Assembly (NCBI GenBank): GCA_035236585.1
Contig: CP141137.1
Coordinates: 44,414,057 to 44,478,056 of the forward strand
Direction of reading: 5' to 3'
DNA from: Warburgia ugandensis
Taxonomy: Eukaryota > Streptophyta > Magnoliopsida > Canellales > Canellaceae
Length of the DNA stretch: 64,000 nucleotides
Shown: positions 12,634-26,169 of the stretch, piece by piece
Layout of the letters: every line of letters begins with the position of its first letter
Position numbering within the stretch: the first letter of the stretch is position 1
Made by a program: the position numbers and the translations under genes
The notes under the pieces: model-generated
Told to the model about the DNA's origin: nothing
Databases searched by the model: none
Seen by the model: the letters and a program-made list of their open reading frames with translations, nothing else

Positions 12634-12951
12634 ATGATCCTTCCTTATTCTTTTTAGCTTTATGAGCTGAAAATGATGCCATAGTAAATTGATTCTACTC
12701 AATTAATAAGTCTTCACTTACATGAGGCACACCATTGAAATATAATCCATCAAAAAGAGAGGCACAAACAAATAGACCAGAGGATTTCTACCATTAAAAG
12801 TTTTGTATAACTTTCTACTAAAAGAATTTGTTTGTTTTTTTTTTTTTTAAAGTGATTTTCGACCATTCATTGGATTTGGCCCATCCTAAATAGCTAATAG
12901 CTAACTACCAAAAATATTATCTATTAAAAACTTCTAAGACATTGTGTTCTT

Positions 12952-13034
12952 GGACCTTTGTGGTTGTAAAATAGATAGTGTAAAACAAAAAAAGAGGGCA
13001 AAACTATCTATTTTACAACCATAAAGCTCCAATA
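12952..13034. repeat. Small fold-back element, about 30-bp arms
   Basis: TGGTTGTAAAATAGATAGT (12961-12979) is followed 23 bp later by its exact reverse complement (13003-13021). With two mismatches the arms extend outward to TTGGA and TCCAA. Related short direct repeats (TTTAGGCCATCTACGATAGG at 13042 and a copy at 13114) lie just beyond. It may be a piece of a MITE; the rest of 12634-13180 is AT-rich with no gene. Confidence 0.65.
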
Positions 13035-13183
13035 ATGAGGTCTTTAGGCCATCTACGATAGGTCAAACAACAACCAAAATGAAATTCCCCATGCAAAATT
13101 ATCTATTTTGTATTTAGGGCATCTAGGATAGGTCAGATTATATGAGCATCTTGGATTATTGAAAAATAAAAACAATAGGCCCA

Positions 13184-13305
13184 ACATGCATAGGTGGGCG
13201 CTTTGTGCACAGTCTTACTTGCATTTTGCAAGAGACTGTGTTCCATGGCTTGAATCCATGACCTCAAGGTCACACAACAACAACTTTTATCGTTGCGCCA
13301 AGGCT
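13184..13305 (-). mobile_element. Au SINE fragment with its 3' end inverted
   Basis: Bases 13210-13305 read on the minus strand as the tRNA-related 5' part of an Au SINE (AAGCCTTGGCGCAACGATAA, then a B-box region). Bases 13184-13209 (CATAGGTGGGCGCTTTGTGC) are the family's 3' region but in plus orientation, so the copy is internally inverted. It abuts the outer edge of the 5' LTR of element A. Confidence 0.7.
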
Positions 13306-16300
13306 TGAAGGGTATTTTGGTAATTTTTTAAATAGGGCTCATTTACCTAATTTTAAAAATAGACAATGGGTGAAATATAGGGAGCATTTTGATAATGGCA
13401 CCCCCTGTCATGTCATGTGTACGGTAGGTAGCAAATAGTGCAACCTTTGTGCTACCATCCCTATCGTCTTCTAACCAACCCCCTTCACCTAATCCTTTTG
13501 CATTTCACCAGCTTTCTCCCCCTCTTTTTCTCCCCTTTGCTTAGATCACCCATTTTCCCCTTACTTCTTGGATTTATGGTGACTCAACACAATGGGACAT
13601 CACTGGCGATGTCCAAGTAAGCCTTTTCCCTTCTTTTTTCGTCATTTTTCCCCTCCCCAAGCTGGCTAGAATGGTTTTTCCAGCCGACAAAAGTTTCACC
13701 AGAAAAAACCTACATGACTGAAAAAACTCACCTCGAGGATTGTCCAAATGAATGATTTGAGCCATTCATTGGATTCCTGAAAACCACAAAACCTTAAGAA
13801 TGATGAAAATAGTCAAAATTTGGGACCATCTAGAATGTAGACCAAAAAGGAAAAAGAACGGACAGTACAGGTGCATCGTCCCTGATGGACGTTTTGCCCA
13901 GGACACATCTAAGTTCCAAGTGACCGAGACACACCCCGCGTGCATCCTAGTGACTGTGACGAGCCCAAATGCATCCTGGACTCACTTCACGGATGCAGTG
14001 CATTTCAGTGACGTCGTTTTGTACAATTTTGATCCAGATTTTGATATGGACCGTTGATTTTAGTCTAAAATAGAAAATCTTCAATTCTGAAGACAATATA
14101 AACCTGATTTTTTATACAAAACATCCATTGGATTCGTCCTAATGACACAGACCTATTTTTGTGATGAAAACTTAGATCTAACCATAGTTTGAATTAATTA
14201 AAATCTAGAAATCATAGGATGAGCTAGATTGGCTATATTAGAAGATTATCAAGCCTTGGAAATTGATCATTTAGATGATCTAACAAGTGAATTGAGGGAT
14301 TTAATTGTTAGGTCACATAATTTGATATGGATTGTGATCTAAACCAATAAATGAGATAAGAAACTTATATCTGATTGATCAAAGGATGCTCTAGCCGTCA
14401 AATCAATGAATTGACTATTAGTATACATGTGAAACTTAGAAAATACTATGAATATGATGGATTAAGGTATATGAGATATCAAATAAGATGTTTAGAATGA
14501 TCCAATGGTTAGATCGTCCTAGAAATTATAGATTAAGTAAGTTTGGACCTTATAAGTCATCAAAACTATTTATCTGATCAATTAAGATCAGATTTGACCA
14601 ATCCGATGGTTGGATTGACTATGTAGATGGGAAAAACACTAGTGCTAAGACATTGATCACTGTGGATTGTGAGAAATTGAATGATCTGTACCATTGATTT
14701 GCAATGTACGATCAAGATCAAAGATCAAACAAGAGATTAAAGGAAATTAGACTTTAACTAGTGATGAATGAACACTAAATCACCCAGATCAAGGAGAATC
14801 AGGAGTGATTTGAGTAGAAATGATGAATGATGAATGATAAGTAATGTATTATGTAATATGTGGTATGTACAAGTGCATCAAACCATACTAATTTGAGAGG
14901 CGGCACACCTAAGAGAATTGATTCCTACTGAGGTAGGTGACAACATTTAATATTGATATATTTTGCTTAAAATCATAGATGTTCATTTGATGATTTTACA
15001 TATATCGGTGATTTCATGCATGCCTACTTTATGACTTTGAGATTGTTATTCAGCATGTATGGTTTATACTTATGCACGATCATTTTAATTTATATGTTTT
15101 CCACTAACTCATGTTAGATATTGTGATGCTTTGACTTAGTTGTTTTATTGGAATTATTTATTTGTGTTGTTTTATTGGAATTATTTATTTGTGTGTTTAT
15201 TGAGGATGTTTGGTAGTTGGTCCTTAAGACACTGACCCTATGATGAGGGCAGTGCTCTAGGATGGCGAGCCACAGGCACTTCCATATTTGGTGCATTAGA
15301 CATAACTTAATATCACTTGTTTTGGTATGTTGAGTGAATTTCATATTTTTGAAGATTCATGATGTGTGCTTTCACCCAATGGATTTGTGCTAGGAGGGTT
15401 GTAGGGTTGGCCACCCACACCTATAACTTTATGAGATGATAGACACCTACCCCTAAGATGGCCAAACATCATAGGAAGTGGTATCATAGGTAGTTAACAC
15501 TACGTGTCTGATCAGCCCTCATACATGATGGACATTAGTCTCTCATTTTGGTGTCAACAGGGAGTGGCAGTTGGTAGACCTGGGGTTGGTTATCACTGCA
15601 ACATGGCTATCCATATGTTTGTTTGGCATTTCATGCAACATTATGATTATTGCTAGGATTGATATATTCATATGTACCTATGATGTGATGACATGTGGAT
15701 GATTGGTATGAGTACTCATGACCAGATCTAAGAGTGTGTTGTGCACTCGAGGAACATGAGTGGATTGTGTGCCCTTCTATTCATGCATGCACTAGTGTTT
15801 TAATGTGATGGATTTGCTTATACTTTGTACTATTTATGACCCATGTTTTATACTATGTTATGCATGCCATGTTGATTCGACTCATGTAATTCTTATGATT
15901 TGTACGAGATCATATATTGCCATACTGGATTCTGGTTTTGACATGAATCATATGTGGATGCTGTGTTTTGTTTATGAGACTTGGCTATTCATTTTTCATA
16001 CCATTATTACATCCATGAGTTTTATTATAAGATCATGTGTTCTATCCATCACCCTACCGGTATCTATTTGTTTGCTATTAAATGTCTATGCACCTACCCC
16101 AAGCAATAGCTTACTAAGGCATCACTAAAGGTGGCAGGGACCACTGGAGCATTTTGAGACGATTTTATGAATGTACATAGTTGATTTGACATTATCTTGA
16201 ACTTGCACATGGGCTGTACATACTTAAATGTTCCTTTACTCACATATTAGAATCGTGGACTTGGTCCCATGGGTGGATGTTGAGTCATGAGGGACATACC

Positions 16301-16762
16301 CTAATTCTTTGATAATTTTAGTACTTTCAGTATTATTACTTGTGATCTCTGATGTAGTTTTCATACAATTAGATATGACATCTCTTATGTTATGAGTTCG
16401 TATCAAAGCCACTTTTCCCTCGTGATGGTTGGCTAGCCACACATGGGCACTCGCTAACCCAGAGAAGGTCATGTAGGGATGTATGTTCCCTAAGGGGGGA
16501 AGAGGAGGCTCTGGCTCACCAGTCTTGGTAAGGTGCCTGGTAAAGGGGTGATGAGCTACAAGATGGTTGTGTACAAGTGACCCTGAGAGTTAGTCTCACA
16601 TCACCTGGGGAAGGGAAGCTGGGTCAGTTATAAGGGTTTGGGTGGTATCTCTAAGTAATGAGGCCTTTTCCTACAAGAATAACAAAACCATGAGAGTAAA
16701 GCACGGAAGGGGTGAGGGGTCCAAAGCAAATAATATCATTGCTATCGCCCCCAATCGTAACA
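13306..16762 (+). repeat. Element A 5' LTR
   Basis: It aligns with 21417-23483 and 34255-35639, for example the shared GGGTATTTTGGTAATTTTT, the pyrimidine-rich leader near 13500 and 21640, and the block near 15406 matching 23470/34255. The inner end GTAACA is followed by the tRNA-Met primer site. Confidence 0.85.
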
Positions 16763-16889
16763 AATTGGTATCAGAGCCTAGTATACTCCATCATGACTAC
16801 ATCAATGAATCTACTTAATCATTACAACCCATTAAGTTATTGTCAAGAATGAGTTAGAAAGAGAATTTACCCTGATCACATTGATATTT

Positions 16890-19800
16890 GACAAATATGG
16901 CTCCTACGAGGAGAACAAGGTTCAACCCCACCCCACTTGTTACCACCCTTGCCGAGTCTTCGATGCAGAGGGAGCAGGTATCAGATATAGTGGCCCAGGT
17001 GATACAGGGCCTGCTCCTGCATTTACGACAAATGATTCATGCGCCACAAGTGGTTCAAGCCACGAGTACAGCTCCAGCAATGACGACTGCCACAACACCT
17101 ATGGAATCGTGGGCCTAGTCATCCCATTAAGTGCCTGTAGCAGCAGTACTCAGACATATAGATGGTGCCTCAGATAATTTTAGTACGATGGATAAGTTGC
17201 TGGAGAGATTTTAGAAGATGGTACCACACTTTCATGGGAAAGGTGACGCTAAAGAGGTACAGAGATGGTTATTTAAGGTTAAAAGAGCATTTGACACTAT
17301 GGAAGTTCCTACAGAAGAGTCATGCGGGTAGCTGCCTGTTGAAGGGTAAGGCAAGTTTTTGGTGGCAGACATTTCTAAGGATGCACCCTTATTCCACAAG
17401 GGAAACTACTTGGGAGGCCTTTGATGACTAGTACTTACTACCTTACGCTCTAGAGGCCATGAAAGGGAGTTCGCCACTTTGGAGCAGCGAGACTTAATGG
17501 TTCAACAGTATTTGAATTGGTTTACTAGATTGAGGAGGTTCGCACTGAACACTTTCATCTTGGATAAGGAGGCTACTGACAGATTCATTGAGGATTGACT
17601 CCCAAACTAAAGAACTGAGTGATTAGTGCATGTTCCACAATAGTATGAAAGGCTGCATATATGGCCTCAATGTTAGAGAGAGACTTCCTCCAGACTAGAG
17701 GTGGTTCAATCCAACCCAACGAAGGCAAGAAACCCTTTGCACCAACACAACCGCAGAGGGCACCATTTTCAGCAACAAATGAGTAGACAAAAAGAAGGAT
17801 GGTGACAGGAAGAGGTGTAGTAGGTGCAAGGGTAGACACCCCAAACAATCATGTCCCAGGACCTACAAACAACAACTGCAGCAACAATCTTCCTCATAGA
17901 GACAACCATTTAAATGTTTTGGATGCAGAGATACTGTACATTTCCTTAGGAATTGTCCCAGCCATCCGAGGGACAAATAGACAAATGATGGGAACAAGAT
18001 GGAGATAGCGCCATGCAACCAGGGGCGAGTGTTTGCCATTGCATCAAGGTAGGCACAAACCTCAAACAAGATCGTGGAAGGTACTTTCCTTGTCTCTAAT
18101 TGACATGCTAAGATCCTTTTTGATTCAAGAACCACTCACTCTTTTATTTCATGTACATTCGTATCATGTCTTGATATGCATACTCATAAGTTAGCTTTTG
18201 GGCTGGATATCATAACACTTGTGGGAGAGACTGTTGAGGTTAGTGAGTACCTGCAAGGAGTACTAGTAGAGATATTGTGGGCGAGGATGGATGTCAATCT
18301 CATTTTATTTTATATGGCTGATTATGTCATTATTTTATGGATGAATTGGTTAGCCACCTATTGGGCTACCATGAATCAGCGCAAGAAGCAAGTTATTTTC
18401 AGTGTGCGAGGATAGCTAATGACCTTGTTCTAGTGTAGGAAGAGCATCACTAGTGCATGTATCATTTATGCCACGAAGATAGTGCAGTACTATTCACAAG
18501 GGTGGCGAGTCTTCCTTGCTTGTATGATAGTGTAGGATAGTGAGAAGCCCCAAATTGAGGATATTGACACAGTGCAAGAGTTTGCAAATGTTTTTCTCGA
18601 GGAGTTGCCAGGATTACTATTGTGTAGGGAGATCGATTTATTGCTAAGTACAATAGCCATCTCTAAAGGGCTATACAGGATGGCCCCAACTAAGCTGAGA
18701 GAGCTCAAGGTCCAGTGGTAGGAGTTACTTGATAGGGGTTTTATTAGACCCAGTGGATCTCCCTCGGGAGCACTAGTTGAGGATTAAAAAGGAGGACGTA
18801 TCCAAGACTACCTTTAGGACTCGCTATGGTCATTATGAGTTCCTAGTGATGTCTTTTGGTTTGACCAACGCTATGGCAGTGTTTATAGACTTGATGAATT
18901 AGGTCTTTCAGACTTAGCTGGATAAGTTCATTATCATCTTTGTGGATGATATATGGGTGTACTCGCCCAGCCATGAGGTGAATAGGGAATATCTCTATGT
19001 TGTATTGGTTAAGTTCAATAAGTGAGAATTTTGGCTGAAGCATGTGCATTTCCTTGGGCACGTGGTATTGAAGCATGGAGTAGATGTAGACCCGACTAAG
19101 GTGGAGGCAGTGCTGAATTGGGAGAGACCTACTATGGTCACTGAGATTAGTAGTTTTCGAGGATTGGCAGGGTATTATCACAGATTTATTGAGAGATCCT
19201 TGAGGGTTGCTTTACCTCTGACTACCTTAAATAGGAAGGACATTAAGTTTGTCTAGAGTGATGCATGCGAGGAGAGCTTTCAGGAGTCAAGAGGAAACTT
19301 ACCCCTGCAACGGTGTTGACATTGCCCTTTGGATTTAGTGGTTTATTATGATCCCTCTTATAAGGGGCTAGGAGCAGTACATATGCAACATGGGAAGGTG
19401 ATCGCTAATCTATCTAGGTAATTAAAGACGCAAGAGGTGAATTACCCCGCCCATGACTTGGAGATAATAGTGGTGGTATTTGCATTGAAGTCCTGGAGGA
19501 GCTACTTGTAAGGCAAGAAATTTGAAGTGTTTACTAATCATAAGAGCCTCAAGTATTTCTTTACTCAAAGTAACTCGAAAATGAGGCAGCATAAGTCGAT
19601 GGAATATCTCAAGGACTTCGATTTCACCATTCAGTACTACCCTGGGAAGGCAAACATTATGGAAAATGCCTTGACTAGAAAGTCGAGGGCAGTGATGGCC
19701 AACTTATTGGTCATGATGAGATTCGTTGACAAGATTTTATAAGCACAAACCAGGGGTGTAGAAACACAAACATTAGTAGATAAGACAGACTTCACTAGAG

Positions 19801-20950
19801 GATAGGATGGTGGTATCCGATTCTAGGGTAGCCTAGTAGTTCTTGCAACTGGCGATTTGAGATGTGAGCTACTTCAGGAGGCTCACTAGTCACAGTTCAC
19901 CATTCATCCTGGGGGTGTCAAGATGTATTAGGATCTAAGGCAAAAAAATTTGTGGAACGGTATGAAGAGACACATTAGGAAATGTGTAGCACGATGTTTG
20001 ACTTATCACCAGGTCAAGGCTGAGCATCAGAGAACTACAATATTGCTTAACATTAGACCTCCCTAAGTGCAAATGGGATCATATCATCATGGATTTCATA
20101 GCTGGTCTCACGAGGACTACAAGCGGACATGACATTGGTTAGTGTAGACAAATTGAAGAAGTCTGCCCACTTTCTTCCCATTAGACAAAGTCAGACAATT
20201 GATAGTTTAATGAGATTGTGAGATCATGAGTTTATATGAAATTCCCTTGACCATCATCTTTGACTGGAGCACTTGATTTACCTCGAAGTACTGACAGAGT
20301 GTCTAGGAGGCCTTGGGATCAACGTTGAGGTTTAACACAACTTTCCACCCCAGACTAATGGCCAAATAGAGCAGACCATCCAGACCATTGATGACATGTT
20401 GAGGGCTTATGCCATTGATTGGAAGGGTAGCGGGATGATCATCTACCGCTTGTAGAGTTTGTGTATAACAACATCTACCATGCATGTATTGACATGGCCC
20501 CTTATGAGGCACTATATAGTAGATTGCATAGATCAACCCTATGCTATAGTGATCTGGGAGAGAGATGCCTAGTAAAGTTTGAGTTGGAGTAGTGGGCAGA
20601 GAAGGTCCTCTGATCCAAAAGTAACTTTTGGTTGACCACAATCATCAGAAGAGCTGCACCAATAGGAGGTGCAAGGACGTGGAGTTTACCATTGGAAATC
20701 CTGTTTTCTTGAAGGTCTCCTTTGTGAAGGAAGTGATGAGGTTTGGTAGTAAAGGGAAGATCAGCCCTAAGTTCATTGGCCCTTTTGAGATTTTGAGGAG
20801 AGTTGGAGAGGTTGCCTACTAGTTACCCTTGTCACCATAGCTCGCAGATATTCGTTGTCTTCTAAGAATCTATGTTGTGGTAAGTATGTGCCAAACCCCT
20901 CCCATGCGCTTGAGTAGATACTTGGAGAGTTGAAACTTGATTTGATTGGA
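16890..20950 (+). pseudogene. Element A gag-pol remnant
   Basis: Domains are in normal gypsy order: gag, zinc knuckle, aspartic protease (FDSRTTHSFIS, near 18120), reverse transcriptase, RNase H and integrase. Reading is lost many times, so it is a dead fossil. Confidence 0.85.
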
Positions 20951-21153
20951 GGAGAGAGCAATGCGAATTTTGGGCTGAAAGGTCTAGGAGTTGAGAACCA
21001 AGACTATTCCATTAGTCAAAGTCCTCTAGCAGCACCACCCTTCATGGGAGGCCACATGGGAGATGGAGGACGAGACGAGACGGACCCATCCAAAGTTGTT
21101 TTTATAGTTGCACTGAAATTTTTGAGGATGAAATTTCTATAAGGAGGGAAGGA

Positions 21154-23483
21154 TGTAATATCTCTAAAATTTCTCACATAATTATATAAATTATTCGAGA
21201 ATTTCATAAAAATTAGGAATTTGAGTTTTCAAAAAATTGACAATTATAGAGAGCAAAGTAAGAGTTAAGACATGGATGATTAATAGTGCTAGAAAAATGC
21301 AATCCAATGATACCAAGAATGCCTAAAACAGAGTATGATCATTGGAATCTAATCCTTTAGTTCAGGAGTGGGCATGGGTCATCGCCCTCGGATGAAAGAG
21401 TTATGAGCGTTTGAGGTTGAGGGTATTTTGGTAATTTTTCAAATGGGGGCCATTTACCTATTTTAAAAATGAATATGTGTGAAATGCAGGGGTATTTTGA
21501 TAATGATGCCCCTTATCACATCATGTGTATGGCAAGTGGCAGATGGCACAGCCCTGTTGCCACCGTCTTGCAGCATTTTATCGTGTTTTAACCCCCCTTT
21601 CCCCTATTCCTTTTACGTTTCACTTGCTTTCTCCCTTGCTTTTTCTCCCCTTTGCCTGATCACCCATTTTCCCCTTGCTTCTTGGATTTTCGGTGACTCA
21701 ACATAGCAAAACATCACCAATGATGTCCAGGTAAGCCTTTCCCTTCTTTTCCCTTCTTTTTCCCCCTCCCCATGCTCTCCATAATAGTTTTTTTGGCTGA
21801 TGGAATCTCACATGAGAAAATCAACATGACTAGAAAAACCCACTGCAAGGACACATTACATGGATGATCTAAGTCTGTCCATTGGATTTCTGGACCCTAA
21901 AAACTCTAGGAATGATGAAAGCAATCAAATTTTGGGACCATCTAGACCATAGATTAAAAAGGAAAAGAATGGATGGTTTGATGATAGAGATGCACCAACG
22001 GGTGTTGTGCATTCATCCTGGTGATGGAGATGCACTAGCATGCATCCTGGCATCGTGACACCCCTAGACAGGTCTCGAACACATGTCATGGGTGCAATGC
22101 ATCCCAGTGACATTGTTTTGTATATTTTTTATCAGATTTTGATCTAGACCAATTATTTAATCCAAAATAGAAAATCTTCAATTCTGGTGGTAATATAAAC
22201 CTGATTTTTGATCCAAAACCATCCGTTGGATTTCTCTTGATGAAGTGAACCTAATCTTGTAATGAAAACCTATATCTAATCACTCTTTGACTTAATTAAA
22301 ACCTAGAAAGGTGAGCTAGATTGACCAAATTAGAGGATGATTAGACCTTAAAAATTAATCAATTAGATGATCTAACAAGCAAATTGAGGAATTTAATGGT
22401 CAAATCACACAATTTGACTTGGATTGTGATCTAAACTATTGAATGACATAAGAAACATAGATCTGACTGCTAAGAGAATGATCTAACCATCATATCGACA
22501 GATTGACTACTAGCACACATGTGAATCTTAGAAAACATTGTGAATATAATGGATTGAGGTATATGAGATATCCAATTGGATGTTTAGAATGATCCAATAG
22601 TTGGATTGTCGCAGAAATTATAGATTAAGTAAAATTGGACCTTAGAAGTCATCCTAACTATTTATCTGATCAATCAAGATCAAAATTGACCATTTGATGG
22701 TTGGATTGATTTTGTAGATGGGATAAAGATTAGCTATAAGACATTGATCACTATAGATTGTAAGAAAGTGAATTATTTAGACCATTGATTTGCAACTTAC
22801 GGCCAAGATCAAAGATCAAACAAGAGATTAAGAGAAATCAGACTTTAACTAGTGATGAATGAACACTAAATCACCCAGATCAAGGAGGATCTCAAGCAAT
22901 TTGAGTAGAAATGATAAATGTTGAGTAATAAGTGATTGATTGTGTTATGTGTGGTTTGCATAGGTGCATGAAACCATACTAATTTAAGAGGCGGCACATT
23001 TGAGAGAGTTGGTTTCTATTGTGGTAGGTGACGACATTTAATATTGATATATTTTGAATAAAAATCATGGATGTTCATTTCATGATTTTATGTATATCGA
23101 TGATTTGATGCATGCTTATTTGACCTTATGACTATGAGACTTATTTAGCATGTATAGTTTATACTTATGCACGATAGTTTTGATTTATATGATTTTCACA
23201 GATTTATGTTATTTAGATATCGTGAAGCTTTGATTTATTTGTTTTATTAGAATTATTTATTTGTGGGTTTATGGAGGAGGCTTGGTGGCTGGTCCTTAAG
23301 AGATTGACCTTGTGATGAGGGAAGTGCTATAGGATAGTGAGCCACAGGCGTTTCTATATTTTGAGTATCAAACATGGCTTATTATCGCTTATTTTGGTAT
23401 GTTGAGCAAATTTCATAATTTTGTGAATTTATGATAGGAGCTTTCACTTAGTAGATGCTGTGCTAAGAGGGTTGTAGGGTTAG
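21154..23483 (+). repeat. Element A 3' LTR, first part
   Basis: It starts TGTAATATCTC right after a polypurine tract and continues at 34255-35639 beyond the inserted element B. The two parts join at the GTTAG target site. Confidence 0.85.
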
Positions 23484-25988
23484 TGTCACACCCATGTCCT
23501 AGAGAGTAGATTAAAATGTGAATTGGCGCATTAATCTTCCCAAATATGGTGAAACAAGACAACTAGTGAAAATTTTATTAAAATTCAAGTAATTAAAAAG
23601 TAAAAATCAAGAACATTGAAAATTGATGATAAAAGATCATTCATTAGAGTATGCTCGATGAGATCTTTCAACGACACTAAGAACACGTGAAATAGAGATC
23701 GGGAGCCAAAGATCAAAGAGTTTTTCTACTAATGTGAAGGGGGTCCAAATTGATAATGACACCCCTCTAGTGAGCGTGACCTGGAGATTCACATGGAAAC
23801 AGCTTTACACATGGGTGTTGAACTCATTGCGTGGAGCTTTGCTTCCACGCGTCAAAGATGGCCAGAGATGGGGGAAAAGTCCTTGCCGTCAACTTTTTCC
23901 CATTTCCCAGTTTTCCCATTTCCTAATCAAGCTTCACACGCCTAGAAACCCACCCTACCCTCTTCTCTGACAAGCCCAACAACAACATCCTCTGCACATC
24001 AATCCCCTTCATCCCACACATCCGTAAAACCCTCCCCCTCTCTGACGGTTATCGTGTTTTCACTGTGCCTGTGCTTCATGCGTGGATAATGCCAACATTG
24101 GCATTCCCTCAACACGAAGCAACTAACCCTAAGCGGGCCAGCAAGGAAATCGGACAGCAAGTGGGTTCTCTCTCCCACTTTCCTCTTCTTCTCATTTTCC
24201 TGTCTTTCCTTTCATTTTTCCCTATCCATTCCATTTTTTCCTATCCATTCCATTTTTTCCAACGACCTAAGATGGTGAAAATCCGTTGGACTTAGTGGGC
24301 ATATTAGAGGGAATGGTGTTGGATTGATATTCTAAAGTGTCCATCTTATTTATTAGAAGGTTCTAAGTGAAACCCCTCTGGTTCACGATGATCGACCAAG
24401 TAACGACTTTAAAAAAGGAGAAAAACAGTAAAAATAGTTTTTTATTTTATTTTAAAAACCATTGAAAAATCTGGTAAAAAATGGTGGTTTTAGTAGAAAT
24501 TGAAAGGGAAAAACACTAGAAAACAAAAATTAGGCAATTTTGAGTGTTCCCATGTAAAATTTTTACAAAAAAGTTACTTTTTGTGTCACCAGCAACAACC
24601 GGAATCCATCCACCTTCTTCGGCGACAGCGACCCCTAAAAATTGTGAAAAATAGAAAATTTTGTGATTTAGACAAATCACACCTGATCTCTTCATTCACG
24701 AAGACGGATCGTCAATCAGGAATCAATTGGTCCTTGAAAATTGTGATCTAAAACTTATTAGTGCATAGGGAAAAACTGAGATCTTAGCATCTGACTGTTA
24801 AAAATATGATCGAAAGGTAGATATGGGTAAAATGTAACTCCAATTGCCCATCAGTAATGAATTATGATTAAAATAACTAATCAATTATGGAGAAATTGAT
24901 GGGAGATCTGATCTGACCGTCCAATACTCGACCAGCGAAGATTGAAGGTCAGGAAAAGAGATCAAAGCATGAATTATGGTTAAAAGCATTGAATTGTGGA
25001 ATAACTTACCTAAAATGTTGGAAATTAAAACTTTTAGAGGTATGCACTTGATCTAGACTATCGATGTAAGAACATTGGTGCTGATCTAATTAGATAGCAA
25101 CCAATTGGTGTACAAATCCTCAATCTAGATATATGAGGTTAGATTAAGGACCTTGTGAATAGAAAGCTAGAAGTGATTATAGCAAATTGCATGGAATTCT
25201 AAAATTTACTTAGAACTTGTATTCGTGGCAGGGGTTTGAGTGCAGTGTGAACGACGTTGGCAGTTGAATTTTGAGTTTTACCTTGAGTGTAGGTAAGGAC
25301 CCTAAATCCTTCTATTCCTTAAATTCTTATTGATCTGTTCACTTGAAATTAACATTATAAATGTGTAGAATGAATAGGTTATCACATTGGTTGAATGGAT
25401 GATAGGAATTGTAATTACTTATTTAAATTGTCATGTGATAGTCTGATTTACTGTGCTAAATTGTTATGATAATGCAAATTATTATACATTGGTCAATCCC
25501 AAGATAGTAAGCCCTGGGGGTCGCTAGGTAAGCTATGATGACACCTTCCAAGATGGTAAACCTTGAGGGAAAGGGCTACTTGGTTGCTTGTGACTATGGT
25601 GGGGTCACCCAAGACGATAAACCTTGAGGAACAGATTATCAGTTGTTAAGCCTCCCGACATGGTAAACTCAGAAGGGAAAGAGCTGCCTGGTTCTTTGGA
25701 ATCACGATGGAGCTGCCCAAGATGGTAAAAGAGAAGAAGATTTTGGCACCGCCCTTTCCCTCAGGGTTTACCATCTTGGGAGACTCAAGTCTACTAGCTC
25801 AGTAGTTAAAAGAGAAGAAGATTTTAATAGTTAAATGTATTAGTGCATAGGACAAGAGCACTTAGCTCTCTCAATGCTTCCGCTACGGTAAAAAATAAAA
25901 TAAAAATGAAGGCCACGTAGGCCTTGCTCGACCCAATCACTATGCTTGATTATGTTAAATCACAGCCTCGGGGATTGGGGTCACAACA
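23484..25988 (+). repeat. Element B 5' LTR (2.5 kb)
   Basis: It matches the 3' LTR from TGTCACACCCATG onward. It is about 1.1 kb shorter than its partner, chiefly in the minisatellite-bearing stretch, where one repeat unit appears in inverted orientation (GGGTTTACCATCTTGGGAG's reading at about 25766). Confidence 0.9.
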
Positions 25989-26169
25989 GCTTGGTATTAG
26001 AGCAAGGCGGTAGGTCACTTGGGAAGAATTTTTTTAATAATTGCCTGTAATAGTTAAGGTGTGAATGTTTAATATCTTTTGAGTTAACCTTGTTGATTGT
26101 TGACTACTTTCAGCATGTTTGATAAGTGACTAACCCTTATTATTAGATGTTGTAAAGGGCATAGTCATG

